NCBI RefSeq assembly: GCF_017893965.1
Contig: NZ_CP054142.1
Location: 2,480,001 to 2,544,000 of the forward strand
DNA: 64,000 nt
Source: Treponema parvum
Lineage (GTDB): Bacteria > Spirochaetota > Spirochaetia > Treponematales > Treponemataceae
Reading direction: 5' to 3'
Below are positions 42,494-51,209 of the stretch, in pieces. The notes under the pieces were generated by a model. That model was not told where the DNA came from. It saw nothing but the letters and a program-made list of their open reading frames with translations, and ran no database searches. The first letter of the stretch is position 1; each line of letters begins with the position of its first letter. A program made the translations under genes and the position numbers.

Positions 42494-43636
42494 AAACGTG
42501 TACTTCACCGAAGTAAAATCCGTCTGCCTGTAAACGATATTTCCTTTTTTTATAGTCATCTGAGGCACAATAACCTGATCTCCTTCAATGAACTCATTAT
42601 TGCAATCGTAAAATCTTACGCCTTGCTTTTTTATTTTGAACAAAGCTATGTCGGCACGGTTTCCCGCCGTCAAAGAGCCGTAATCTTTAATACCGATAAC
42701 TTTCGCAGGGGTTGTCGTAGTCATTTTAAAAACATCCATGCATGAAAGACCGAACGCCAGATATTTGGACATCAAGTGCGGCAAAGACACCACAGGATCC
42801 GCATAAAACGTTAGCGGCGACATGTCCGAACTTATTATATCGGGAAAAAATCCTTGCTTTATCGCACCTTTTGCAACGGAAAACGCAAAATTCTTTTTGC
42901 CGTTGCAAGCGTCAAATATTACGCCCCGCTTTCTGGCCTCCAGAACCTGTTTTTTTATCTTTCCGTTTTCATCAAGGATAGTGTTTTCAACGCCCTGATA
43001 TACATGGCAAAAAACGTCTCCCGGTCTCAATACGGAAGCTATCTCTTCGCACGGCACGGAAGGCCTTGTAACATGTACTACGACATTGCAACCTATTTCG
43101 TCCGCCAGCTTTATGCAGTAAACGAGAGGATCTATTGACGACGTAATATCCTTGGTCAGACGAAGCTTTATCGACACAAGTTCTCCCTTATATCGGGCGA
43201 AAAGTTCTTTTATTCTGTCATCGTATTTCGGGAATAAATTGACATCCAGGTTTTCAGGATAAAAACCCGTTCCAAGGCCTATGGGCGCAATATTCAAATA
43301 GCTTTTTACGGTTACTATGGAATTAACTATTGAAAAATTACGGAACTGTGTATAATTGCACATACCGCAGGACCCGCCGTCAACCGCCGTGGTTACTCCG
43401 CTCGGCAGACAGGAAAGATCCGCATTTACGCCTCCGTCGGTACCCTGATACAAATGTATGTGGTGATCTATAAGACCCGGAACTACCATACAGTCTTTTG
43501 CGTCGATGACTATATCGGCGTCGTCCTTATCGAATTCGCTTACAATGCGTCCGCCGCAAACACAAACGTCCCTTATCTCTTCCGTTCCAAACAAGGGCTC
43601 ATAAACTTTTCCGTTTTTAATTAAAATCTTAGCCAT
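42491..43636 (-). CDS. Amidohydrolase/deacetylase-family metallohydrolase
   Basis: The 381-residue protein is an amidohydrolase-superfamily enzyme: metal motif GLIDHHIHLYQG near 54-65, a lysine for carbamylation in VSIKLRLTKD near 155, histidines in VVVHVTRPS and VFCHVYQG, and an aspartate in ISSDMSP. It resembles the deacetylase-like group of Atu3266/EF0837 that hydrolyses N- or O-acyl groups on hydroxy/amino acids. In this cluster it may free the diacid from an acyl derivative, which is an inference. It sits 104 bp downstream of dctP. Confidence 0.8.
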   Translation of the reverse strand: MAKILIKNGKVYEPLFGTEEIRDVCVCGGRIVSEFDKDDADIVIDAKDCMVVPGLIDHHIHLYQGTDGGVNADLSCLPSGVTTAVDGGSCGMCNYTQFRNFSIVNSIVTVKSYLNIAPIGLGTGFYPENLDVNLFPKYDDRIKELFARYKGELVSIKLRLTKDITSSIDPLVYCIKLADEIGCNVVVHVTRPSVPCEEIASVLRPGDVFCHVYQGVENTILDENGKIKKQVLEARKRGVIFDACNGKKNFAFSVAKGAIKQGFFPDIISSDMSPLTFYADPVVSLPHLMSKYLAFGLSCMDVFKMTTTTPAKVIGIKDYGSLTAGNRADIALFKIKKQGVRFYDCNNEFIEGDQVIVPQMTIKKGNIVYRQTDFTSVKYTF

Positions 43637-43740
43637 CCGGACATCCTATATCAGCTGTGAACTTTATCAACTGTGCACATAAATGCAACAACTTCCAAAG
43701 TTTATACTTTGTTCAGTTGTTGCATTTCTAAGGAATCGAC

Positions 43741-44775
43741 TTATTTATTATCTTCTATTTTTTTCAAGAAGAAAGAAACCAGCTCGCTTCCTACTTTTTC
43801 GGTGACCATGTTGTAAACGGGCTGCGACATGGCTTTCATCTTTTCATGCTCGGCGGCGGACAATTCGATTATCTTCATACCGGCGTCGGTACACACTTTT
43901 TTATCCGCAATTATGCTGTCGTCGGCGATCCCGTTACCGTAATTATTAGCGTCCGCAGCACATTTGTCCACAAGGCGTTTCATATCTTCGCTCAAGCCCT
44001 CGTACAGCGCATTGTTCATGAGGAACGTGATCGTATGACCCAAATGGTTCGTTTCGATCGCGTATTTTTGAGCTTCATAAAACTTGTTTCCTACGATGTT
44101 CATGTACGGATTTTCCTGTGCGTCGATTTCTCCTTGCTGCAAGCCGATATAGACTTCGCTAAAGTCCATGGGAAGAGGATTCGCGCCTAAAAGTTTCCAA
44201 TATTCGATATGATACGGATTTTGAATTACGCGGATTTTTATTCCCTTCATGCCGGCGACGGATTCGGCAAGTTTGTTGCTCGTCATCTGTCTAAATCCCG
44301 CGTCGGAGTATCCCAAAACATATATTCCGTTCGCCTTGCTGTAACTGTTCATCTTGTCGATAAATTCTTTATCGTTCAAAACTTTGCGCATATTTGTTAT
44401 GTCTGAAAAAACGGACGGCATATCAAAGATCGCATATTGTGGAACGAAGCCGACCATTCCCGACGTCATTGTCGAAGAAAAATTGATCGAACCGTTTACA
44501 AGGCCTTCCAACATTTCCCTGTCGCCGCCCAACTGCCCGTTGGGATAAATATTTACGACAACGGCTCCGTTGCTCTCGCGTTCAATATTTTCTTTGAACT
44601 TTGCGACGATCTTATAGTTGATCGTCGTTTCAGCCACATTGAGCGCTGCCGTCCACGTATACTTTTTTGCCGCCTTTCCGGCAGTATCGGCACCCGTTTT
44701 CTTTTCTTTTGCACATCCCAAAAGCGCAAGCACGCACACGAACGGCAAAACCGATTTCACAAAACCCTTTTTCAT
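43741..44775 (-). CDS. dctP: TRAP transporter substrate-binding protein (DctP family), lipoprotein
   Basis: The 344-residue protein begins with a lipoprotein signal (lipobox LLGC near residue 21) and has DctP family blocks: ANTTINY-type start LNVAETTINYKIVAKF, NGQLGGDREMLEGL, the conserved Arg in IKIRVIQNPYHIEYW and the GEIDAQENP motif that marks a carboxylate binder. It should pick up a sugar diacid outside the inner membrane. TCCTCC-complement ribosome site AGGAGG is 6 bp upstream. Confidence 0.92.
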   Translation of the reverse strand: MKKGFVKSVLPFVCVLALLGCAKEKKTGADTAGKAAKKYTWTAALNVAETTINYKIVAKFKENIERESNGAVVVNIYPNGQLGGDREMLEGLVNGSINFSSTMTSGMVGFVPQYAIFDMPSVFSDITNMRKVLNDKEFIDKMNSYSKANGIYVLGYSDAGFRQMTSNKLAESVAGMKGIKIRVIQNPYHIEYWKLLGANPLPMDFSEVYIGLQQGEIDAQENPYMNIVGNKFYEAQKYAIETNHLGHTITFLMNNALYEGLSEDMKRLVDKCAADANNYGNGIADDSIIADKKVCTDAGMKIIELSAAEHEKMKAMSQPVYNMVTEKVGSELVSFFLKKIEDNK

Positions 44776-44824
44776 CCTATCCTCCTAAAAAATTCGACCG
44801 TTTTATTATTGTTTGGTCACTCGA

Positions 44825-46132
44825 TCATTTGATTATTGACGGGAGCCACAAGCTGAGGCTCGGAACAAAAATTATAAAACAAAGCGCCGCTAAGAATGCA
44901 ATAAGAAACGGAACCGTAGCCTTTGCGATCTTGAGCACAGGCTCTCCCGTCAAGCTGTTGGCAATATAAAGATTTATTCCCATCGGCGGCGTCACCATGC
45001 CTACTGCAAGGTTCACGGTCATCATTATGCCGAAATGAACGGGATCAACCCCTACGGATTTTACGATGGGCAAAAAGATGGGCGTCAAAAGCATTATGTT
45101 CGGTATGTTGTCAAGGAACATGCCGAACACGAGCATAACCAAATTGACAAAAATGAGAACCGCATATTTATTGCTTATGACTTCGGTTACAAAACTGCCG
45201 ATTTCATGAGAATATCTTAACATGGCGACTACGCGGCCGAACGCGGTAGCGGCGGAAATTATAAACAGAATCGGGACGTAGGACTTTACGCCTTCGAAAA
45301 ACATGTCGACAATTTCTTTTATACCGATCTTTTTGTACACAAAGATGCTTATAAAAAGCGCATATATTACGGAAATGGCGGCCGCTTCCGTAGGAGTAGT
45401 GATCCCCGTATAAATGCTGCCGAGTATTATTATGGGACAAACGAGCGCCCAAAAACTTTCCCTAAAGACGCACAAAAATCCCTTGCTTCTAATCGCATCG
45501 TAAGATTTTGCGAGCAGCTCTTTATTGCCTTTATGCTTTCTGCAGTAAAAATAAGCGTAGACCATAAGGCAAAAAGTGATCAGAAGTCCCGGTATGATTC
45601 CGCCTATGAACAGCTTTGACGGCGATGCGCTGGACGAAGAAGCGTATACGATGTATGAAATGCTGGGCGGAATAATTACTCCCAAACCGCCGCTCACGGT
45701 TACAAGCGCTGTGGAAAAAAGCTTGTCGTAGCCCATGTTCACAAGGAACGGAATACTCATACTTCCGACCGCGGCCACCGTCGCCGGAGAGGAGCCCGAA
45801 ATCGCCGAATAAAACATGCACGTGCCTATGACGGCGCACGGAAATCCGCCGGTCTTGTTGCCTATAAAATAAGCAAAAAAATCGAATATCTTTTCCGAGA
45901 TTCCTCCCCTCGCCATTATTATTCCCGAAAGGATAAATAGAGGGACTGCAAGGAGCGTAAAACTGTCAAGTCCGTTTACCATACTGCGGATAGCCGCTTC
46001 GACCGTATACGGAAAAGACGGATCCAGAAAAGAAGGCAAAAACGCCATTCCGCCGAAAACTCCCGCAACAGGGATTGTAAAAACGAACAGAACGATTAAG
46101 ATTACAAAAAATACTAATACAGGCATATTCAA
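44825..46132 (-). CDS. dctM: TRAP transporter large permease (DctM family)
   Basis: The 435-residue membrane protein has the DctM pattern of 12 helices and the motifs GGISEKIFDFF, SGSSPATVAAVGSMSIP (in part), ITTPTEAAAISV and LAVGMVTPPMGINLYIA. It is the sodium-coupled transport subunit. The ATG overlaps the dctQ stop by 4 bp, and dctP follows 50 bp later, so all three TRAP genes form one unit. Confidence 0.93.
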   Translation of the reverse strand: MNMPVLVFFVILIVLFVFTIPVAGVFGGMAFLPSFLDPSFPYTVEAAIRSMVNGLDSFTLLAVPLFILSGIIMARGGISEKIFDFFAYFIGNKTGGFPCAVIGTCMFYSAISGSSPATVAAVGSMSIPFLVNMGYDKLFSTALVTVSGGLGVIIPPSISYIVYASSSSASPSKLFIGGIIPGLLITFCLMVYAYFYCRKHKGNKELLAKSYDAIRSKGFLCVFRESFWALVCPIIILGSIYTGITTPTEAAAISVIYALFISIFVYKKIGIKEIVDMFFEGVKSYVPILFIISAATAFGRVVAMLRYSHEIGSFVTEVISNKYAVLIFVNLVMLVFGMFLDNIPNIMLLTPIFLPIVKSVGVDPVHFGIMMTVNLAVGMVTPPMGINLYIANSLTGEPVLKIAKATVPFLIAFLAALCFIIFVPSLSLWLPSIIK

Positions 46133-46635
46133 GCACCTCTTTTGCCGAGCGTCTTTCGAACCGAAAAATAAAAAAGCTGGATTATCCTAAAGACGGCAAC
46201 CGCACAACCTGACAGCGGTATCAGATACAGCACATACATCGGAACATCCAAGGCCGGATTTACCTGTCCGGACGCCTTTGCCCTTATGAGCACAAAAACG
46301 CTTCCATATGCAAGGACGGCCAAAAATACCGCCATAAAAGCCCAAGCGACGCAGTTGAAAACTGTCGCAGCTTTTTTGCCTAAAAACTGAATCAGAGCGT
46401 CTACGCGGATCATCTTATTAAAGCGTATGCAATATCCCAAGCTGTAAAACCCGGAAGTGACAAGACAAAATTTACATATTTCTTCGCTCCAAGTAAGCGA
46501 TTTGCTGAAAACATAGCGCAAAACCACGTTTACGGATATCAACGCGGTCATAATAAAAAGGCAGGCGATAAGCACGGCGCTTTCCAGGTTATTATCCAGC
46601 CATGACAAAGCGGCGTTTTTTCTATTCTTTTTCAT
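46129..46635 (-). CDS. dctQ: TRAP transporter small permease (DctQ family)
   Basis: The 168-residue protein has four membrane helices (about 17-35, 50-68, 88-108, 130-150) and the DctQ motif LRYVFSKSLTWSEEICKFCL near 40-60, with the conserved W-EE pair. It bridges DctM to the binding protein. It begins 22 bp after the DapA-family gene. Confidence 0.92.
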   Translation of the reverse strand: MKKNRKNAALSWLDNNLESAVLIACLFIMTALISVNVVLRYVFSKSLTWSEEICKFCLVTSGFYSLGYCIRFNKMIRVDALIQFLGKKAATVFNCVAWAFMAVFLAVLAYGSVFVLIRAKASGQVNPALDVPMYVLYLIPLSGCAVAVFRIIQLFYFSVRKTLGKRGA

Positions 46636-46656
46636 ATTCTCGATCCCTTATGAAAT

Positions 46657-47547
46657 TTAATCGACGAGTCCCATGTTTTTAAGGACTGCCTGTAATTTTT
46701 CACGGTCCTGAGTGCACAACGGTTTAATGGGAGAGAGGCACTTGCCTACGGGAAAACCTTGGAGCTCAAGGCCTTCTTTTATTACCTCAGGGAAGGTTCC
46801 CATGTTCGAAGCTATGCGAAGCGGATTTAACACAAACTGCGCTTCGAGAGCGCCTTTTAGATCTCCGGCTTTAAATTTGTCGTAGATGTCCGCAACGATG
46901 CGCGGAGCGACGTTTGCGCAGCTGGCGATAGCTCCGCCGGCGCCGTAGCATAGTCCGGCATATATCAAGGTGTCGCGCCCCACCAAGACGGTAAAATTTT
47001 TATTCCCGCGCGTAAGGCGGATGTATTCGGCGGAATTGGTAAAATCGCCGGTGCTGTCTTTAACGCCTACGATGTTTTCAATTTCGGAAAGTTTTGCAAC
47101 TGTTTCGGGCGCGATAGTCACATTTGTCTTGGGTTTGTTGTTGTACATGATCACAGGAAGTTTCGTATTCGAGGCGACCGTCTTATAAAAATCATACAGC
47201 TCGTCCTGCGTTTGACTTACGAACATCGGAGTTAAAACGGAAACGGCGTCGACCTTTGCCTCTTCCGCAATATGAACAAGCTCTATGGTTCCTCTCGTTG
47301 AAATTTGGCTTGTGCCGCCGTAAACGGGAACCCGCCCCTTAACTTCGTCTACTGCCACTTCAAAGATGTGCTTTACTTCATCCTTTGAAAAGGCATAAAA
47401 TTCTCCCGTAGTTCCCATGGGAAAAATACCGTGGACTCCTTCTTTTATAAGAAAATTTATCACCTTTCTGAAAACGCTTTCGTTGAATTTTCCGTCTTCG
47501 GTAAACGGAGTTATAACCGGCGGAATAATGCCGTAAGGCTTAAACAT
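46657..47547 (-). CDS. DapA/NanA-family lyase, probable 5-keto-4-deoxyglucarate-processing enzyme
   Basis: The 296-residue protein has the Schiff-base TIM barrel signatures: PMGTTGEFYAFSKDE near 43-57 (GTTGE), catalytic Tyr in PVIMYNNKP and the lysine in GVKDSTGD near 160. Family members include dihydrodipicolinate synthase, N-acetylneuraminate lyase, KDG aldolase and 5-keto-4-deoxyglucarate dehydratase (KdgD). Its place between a glucarate dehydratase and a TRAP system favours a 5-keto-4-deoxyglucarate substrate. Because garR is present and garL and an alpha-ketoglutarate semialdehyde dehydrogenase are absent, aldolase activity giving pyruvate and tartronate semialdehyde is more likely than the decarboxylating KdgD reaction. 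Confidence 0.8.
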   Translation of the reverse strand: MFKPYGIIPPVITPFTEDGKFNESVFRKVINFLIKEGVHGIFPMGTTGEFYAFSKDEVKHIFEVAVDEVKGRVPVYGGTSQISTRGTIELVHIAEEAKVDAVSVLTPMFVSQTQDELYDFYKTVASNTKLPVIMYNNKPKTNVTIAPETVAKLSEIENIVGVKDSTGDFTNSAEYIRLTRGNKNFTVLVGRDTLIYAGLCYGAGGAIASCANVAPRIVADIYDKFKAGDLKGALEAQFVLNPLRIASNMGTFPEVIKEGLELQGFPVGKCLSPIKPLCTQDREKLQAVLKNMGLVD

Positions 47548-47584
47548 ATTTTCTCCTCTCCCTGTTTATTTTTATCTGCCCTGC

Positions 47585-48913
47585 TTAACGCACAAGGCAC
47601 GGCTTTTTAGGATCGAATTTCCAACCGGGAATCAAATATTGCATCCCGATAGAATCGTCGCGGGCTCCCAGACAATGCTCTTTATACAATTCGTTTGCTT
47701 TTTTTATTTGTTCGATGTCGGGTTCAACGCCGAGTCCGGGTTTTTTAGGCAGATCGACACAGCCTTCTACTATCTGCAAAGGCTTCTTTGTAAGGCGTTC
47801 AAGCCCTTCCTGCCAGATCCAATGCGTATCTATGGCGTTTACGTTTCCGGGAACGGCGGCCGCCGTCTGCGTGATCATCGCTAAAGAAATGTCGAAGTGA
47901 TTGTTCGAATGCGAACCCCAAGTAAGCCCGAATTCGTCGCATAATTGGCCTACGCGCACGGCTCCCGCCATAGTCCAAAAGTGGCAATCGGCAAGCGGAA
48001 TGTCCACGGACTGAAGCACAACCGAATGGCTCATCTGCCGCCAGTCGGTAGCGATCATGTTTGTGGCCGTGCGCATGCCCGTAGCGCGGCGGAATTCCGC
48101 AAGAATTTCCCGCCCGGAATAGTCGTCTTCGGCGCCGCAAGGATCTTCGCAATAAGTGAGAGTCCCGCTCATTCCCTTGCACAGATCTACGGCTTCTTTT
48201 AAACTCCACGCTCCGTTAGGATCAAGCGTAATTCTTGCCTCCGGGAACCTTTCTTTTAAAGCGCGGATCGACCTCATTTCTTCTTTACCTTCAAGGACGC
48301 CGCCTTTAAGTTTGAAATCCGCAAAGCCGTATTTTTTTTGAGCGGCAACGGCCAGAGCGACGACAGCTTCGGGCGTCATAGCCTTGTTATGGCGGAGCTT
48401 GTACCAGTCGCATGAAGAATTTTCTTCGGAGTCATAGGGCAAATCGGTCTTTGTACGATCCCCGACAAAAAAAAGATAACCCAGCATCCGCACCTTGTTT
48501 CGGACTATGCCGTCGCCAAGCAATGCGGCGGCGGGAACTTCCAAAAACTGTCCGGCAAGGTCAAGAAGAGCCGCTTCAACGGCCGTCACTACGTGGACGC
48601 CGGTGCGAAGATCAAAAGTTTGAAGACCGCGAACATCGTTTGCACATGTCTTTTTCATATAATCGGAAACGGCCTTGAGTGTGTTTTTATAGGCGCCGAC
48701 AGAACTGCCTTCCACGATCGTCCGGCATTTTTCCAGTGCATCGGTGATCTTTTGTCCGCCGGGGACTTCACCGCAACCTACGCGTCCGCTGCCGTCTTCA
48801 AGGATCACAATGTTTCTTGTAAAAAACGGAGCGTGCGCTCCGCTTAAATTCAGTTCCATGCAGTCCTTGCCCGCAACCGGATAAACTGTCATCTTTTTTA
48901 TTACGGGAACCAT
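47585..48913 (-). CDS. gudD: Glucarate dehydratase
   Basis: The 442-residue protein follows E. coli GudD over most of its length: [28 protein letters not shown]-type motif, [59 protein letters not shown] and [17 protein letters not shown]. The Lys/His acid-base pair and Asp-Glu-Asn metal ligands of the enolase superfamily are all there. It dehydrates D-glucarate (and possibly L-idarate) to 5-keto-4-deoxyglucarate. It is the second gene after garR. A divergent paralogue lies at 37742-39076. Confidence 0.94.
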   Translation of the reverse strand: MVPVIKKMTVYPVAGKDCMELNLSGAHAPFFTRNIVILEDGSGRVGCGEVPGGQKITDALEKCRTIVEGSSVGAYKNTLKAVSDYMKKTCANDVRGLQTFDLRTGVHVVTAVEAALLDLAGQFLEVPAAALLGDGIVRNKVRMLGYLFFVGDRTKTDLPYDSEENSSCDWYKLRHNKAMTPEAVVALAVAAQKKYGFADFKLKGGVLEGKEEMRSIRALKERFPEARITLDPNGAWSLKEAVDLCKGMSGTLTYCEDPCGAEDDYSGREILAEFRRATGMRTATNMIATDWRQMSHSVVLQSVDIPLADCHFWTMAGAVRVGQLCDEFGLTWGSHSNNHFDISLAMITQTAAAVPGNVNAIDTHWIWQEGLERLTKKPLQIVEGCVDLPKKPGLGVEPDIEQIKKANELYKEHCLGARDDSIGMQYLIPGWKFDPKKPCLVR

Positions 48914-48974
48914 TCAAAGCCCTCCTAAAAGCGCGCCGTCCTTTCAAACAAAAACGGCGCCTTTGATCTTTCGA

Positions 48975-49859
48975 TTATTTTCCGATCTTTTCGTTTGAAA
49001 GTTTTTCGTAGTATTTTGCAAGCGCGCTGTGATCGTCTTTTTCAAAGCCGTCGGCTTTGAGAGCTTGCATCATTTCCATTACCTGACCCGTAAGAGGCAG
49101 CGGACTTGAAACCTTGTGTCCGGCGTTAAGAGCGTTCGTAAGGTCCTTTATGTGAAGTTCAATTCTAAAACCGGGTTTATAGTTGTGCGCAAGAATCATC
49201 GGAGTCTTTGCGTTCATTACGGTAGAACCGGCAAGGCCGCCCTTTATTCCTTCAAAGACCTTTTCAGGATCGGTTCCGGCTTTTTTTGCAAGCATGAGCG
49301 CTTCGGAAAGGGCTGCAATATTGCAGGCGACGATTATCTGGTTTGCAAGTTTGCACGTATTGCCTGCGCCGAGGTCTCCTATGTGCGTAACGGACGAGCC
49401 CATTATGGAAAGAAGATCTTTGTATTTTTCAAACAAGTCTTTTTTGCCGCCGCACATTATGGACAGGGTTCCGTCTATAGCCTTAGGTTCGCCGCCTGAA
49501 ACGGGAGCGTCCATCATCTCTATGCCTTTCTTTGCAAGTTCTTCTCCGATCGCCTTGGATTCCATAGGATCGATAGAGCTCATGTCAATCAAAACGGAAC
49601 CGGGTTTTGCAGTTTCAATAAGACCGTTTTCACCCAACGCTACGGTGCGCACTTGAGGAGAATTCGGAACCATAGTGATAAACAGGGAACAAGCCTTGGC
49701 AACCCCCGCAGGATTTGCGGCAACTTCCGCGCCCAAACCTTTGAACTCTTCAACGGTTTCTTTTTTCAATTCACAGATCACCAATTCGTGACCAGCTTTA
49801 ATAAGGTTTTTAGCCATAGGCTTACCCATTATTCCAAGACCTATAAATCCTATTTTCAT
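48975..49859 (-). CDS. garR: Tartronate semialdehyde (2-hydroxy-3-oxopropionate) reductase
   Basis: The 294-residue protein is a beta-hydroxyacid dehydrogenase: NAD(P) loop GFIGLGIMGKPMAKNL at the start, the substrate motif DAPVSGGEPKAIDGTL near 116-131, catalytic lysine in GAGNTCKLANQIIV (170s) and KDLTNALNAG. It reduces tartronate semialdehyde to D-glycerate. It is the first gene of the cluster, with GGAGG upstream. Its presence implies that tartronate semialdehyde is made in the pathway. Confidence 0.92.
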   Translation of the reverse strand: MKIGFIGLGIMGKPMAKNLIKAGHELVICELKKETVEEFKGLGAEVAANPAGVAKACSLFITMVPNSPQVRTVALGENGLIETAKPGSVLIDMSSIDPMESKAIGEELAKKGIEMMDAPVSGGEPKAIDGTLSIMCGGKKDLFEKYKDLLSIMGSSVTHIGDLGAGNTCKLANQIIVACNIAALSEALMLAKKAGTDPEKVFEGIKGGLAGSTVMNAKTPMILAHNYKPGFRIELHIKDLTNALNAGHKVSSPLPLTGQVMEMMQALKADGFEKDDHSALAKYYEKLSNEKIGK

Positions 49860-49894
49860 TTTTTGCCTCCGTAATTTATAAAATTAACTACTTA

Positions 49895-49923
49895 ATTAAA
49901 CAACTAATTTTAGAAAATGTAAA
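49895..49923 (-). promoter_or_regulatory. Promoter of the garR-gudD cluster with palindrome
   Basis: On the minus strand TTTACA (49918-49923), 17 bp, TTTAAT (49895-49900). The spacer contains the palindrome CTAAAATTAG (49904-49913). The surrounding 120 bp are very AT-rich. Leader about 30 nt with GGAGG before garR. Confidence 0.5.
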
Positions 49924-50092
49924 GCAAAATATTCATTTTTTATAAACTTTTTATATTTTTTATGAATTTAACATAAACAAAAGAGAAATTTCTTCGGCAC
50001 AGCCCGATTTTTTTAAAATCAGGCAGCGGTCGTCTTTAAGACAGAGGTTTTATTAATGAAAACAAAGAAAACCCGCGAATTTTTAAGGAAGG

Positions 50093-50389
50093 CTAGCGGC
50101 TTCTTATGAGCATGAGGACAAAAGCAAGTATAAAAAACAATGACGGAACGGCTGTAAAAACGAGCACGGAAAGAGGAATGCCGAAAACTTCTATGCCCCC
50201 GGCAGTGATTATTCCAAGATCCAGCATCATATTAAACATTATGCCCGTGTAGCCTGTAACGGCGCCCGCGACAAGAGACATCCAGGCAGGATCACGCGTT
50301 TTGGACCACAGCATAATGGCGAGAAAGGCCGCCAGACCTCCGAGCACGAATTTTACTATGTACAAGATGATAACTGCATTCTGATCCAT
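50093..50389 (-). CDS. Small membrane protein of unknown function
   Basis: I start it at ATG 50389 (98 residues, MDQNAVIILYIVKFVLGG) with GGAGA 6 bp upstream; an earlier TTG start at 50416 would translate the hairpin element. Three membrane helices are predicted (about 6-26, 38-60, 68-93), and the chain ends with a short Arg/Ser tail (MLIRSR). No family recognised. Confidence 0.6.
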   Translation of the reverse strand: MDQNAVIILYIVKFVLGGLAAFLAIMLWSKTRDPAWMSLVAGAVTGYTGIMFNMMLDLGIITAGGIEVFGIPLSVLVFTAVPSLFFILAFVLMLIRSR

Positions 50390-50399
50390 ATTTTTCTCC

Positions 50400-50440
50400 A
50401 AAAAAAACTTTTGCAAGGGTTCGCCCTCGCCCGAAAACGC
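50400..50440 (-). repeat. Hairpin element upstream of the small membrane protein gene
   Basis: On the minus strand TTTTCGGG ... GGG-CGAA-CCC-TTGC-AAAAGTTTTTTTT precedes the ribosome site GGAGA. The 3' half (TTGCAAAAGTTTTTTT) matches the elements at 17300 and 42305; the loop differs. Confidence 0.45.
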
Positions 50441-50464
50441 ACAAAAGCGAACACAACCGCAAAT

Positions 50465-51169
50465 TCAAAAAAAAGATATCAATTCTCCGGCATAGCCTAC
50501 GATAATATCGGCTTTTTCGGCAAGAAGCTTTTCTTTATCGCCCAAACCTTTGGTGACGGCGCAGGTGCGACAACCGAAATTATGCCCCGCCTGCACGTCG
50601 ACGGCGGAATCTCCCACCATCAAGGTTTCGTCTTTGGAAATATGCTTTAAATTTCCGACGCTTTTATTCATCGCCTCAAGGGCCTGTTGAAGTCCTTCGG
50701 GGTCGGGTTTCATATTCTTAAGCTGTTCGGGACCGATGATCGCATCAAAATATTCGTCTATGTCGAAATAAGAAAGAATATCGTGCGTAATATTCTGAGG
50801 TTTGTTTGAAACGACGGCCATTTTTATTCCTTTTATCATAAGACGCTCGATAAGGTACGCAAAACCAGGATACAAAACGGTTCTTTCCAAAGCGTGTTCC
50901 GCATAATACGAAACGTACCAGCGGAGGACAGCGTCTATTCTTTCAGGTTCCAAGGAGGACTTCGTCTCTAAAGAACAGGCGAGCGAACGCTCTATAAGTT
51001 TTTTTGCGCCGTTGCCTACAAAAGAAACCGCCGTTTGCTCGTCTATGCGCTTTAACCCGAAGTGTTCAAGCGTCACGTTTACGGCTTCCGCCATGTCCGC
51101 CGCGGAATCGATTATAACGCCGTCGCAGTCGAATATTATTCCTCGAATATCTTTTATAAAATTTTTCAT
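50465..51169 (-). CDS. HAD-IA phosphatase, phosphoglycolate phosphatase-like
   Basis: The 234-residue protein has motif I IIFDCDGVIIDSAADM near residue 12, a helical cap (20-90), motif II AVVSNKPQNI, motif III Lys in KNMKPDPEGL and motif IV VGDSAVDV. It resembles Gph-type phosphatases, which remove 2-phosphoglycolate, but the family also acts on other small phosphates. GGAG precedes the ATG. It lies 40 bp after the helicase-associated gene on the same strand. Confidence 0.85.
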   Translation of the reverse strand: MKNFIKDIRGIIFDCDGVIIDSAADMAEAVNVTLEHFGLKRIDEQTAVSFVGNGAKKLIERSLACSLETKSSLEPERIDAVLRWYVSYYAEHALERTVLYPGFAYLIERLMIKGIKMAVVSNKPQNITHDILSYFDIDEYFDAIIGPEQLKNMKPDPEGLQQALEAMNKSVGNLKHISKDETLMVGDSAVDVQAGHNFGCRTCAVTKGLGDKEKLLAEKADIIVGYAGELISFF

Positions 51170-51209
51170 ACTTCTCCAGCCTTCAGCGGCGGCCGTTCAG
51201 CCGTTGCCT

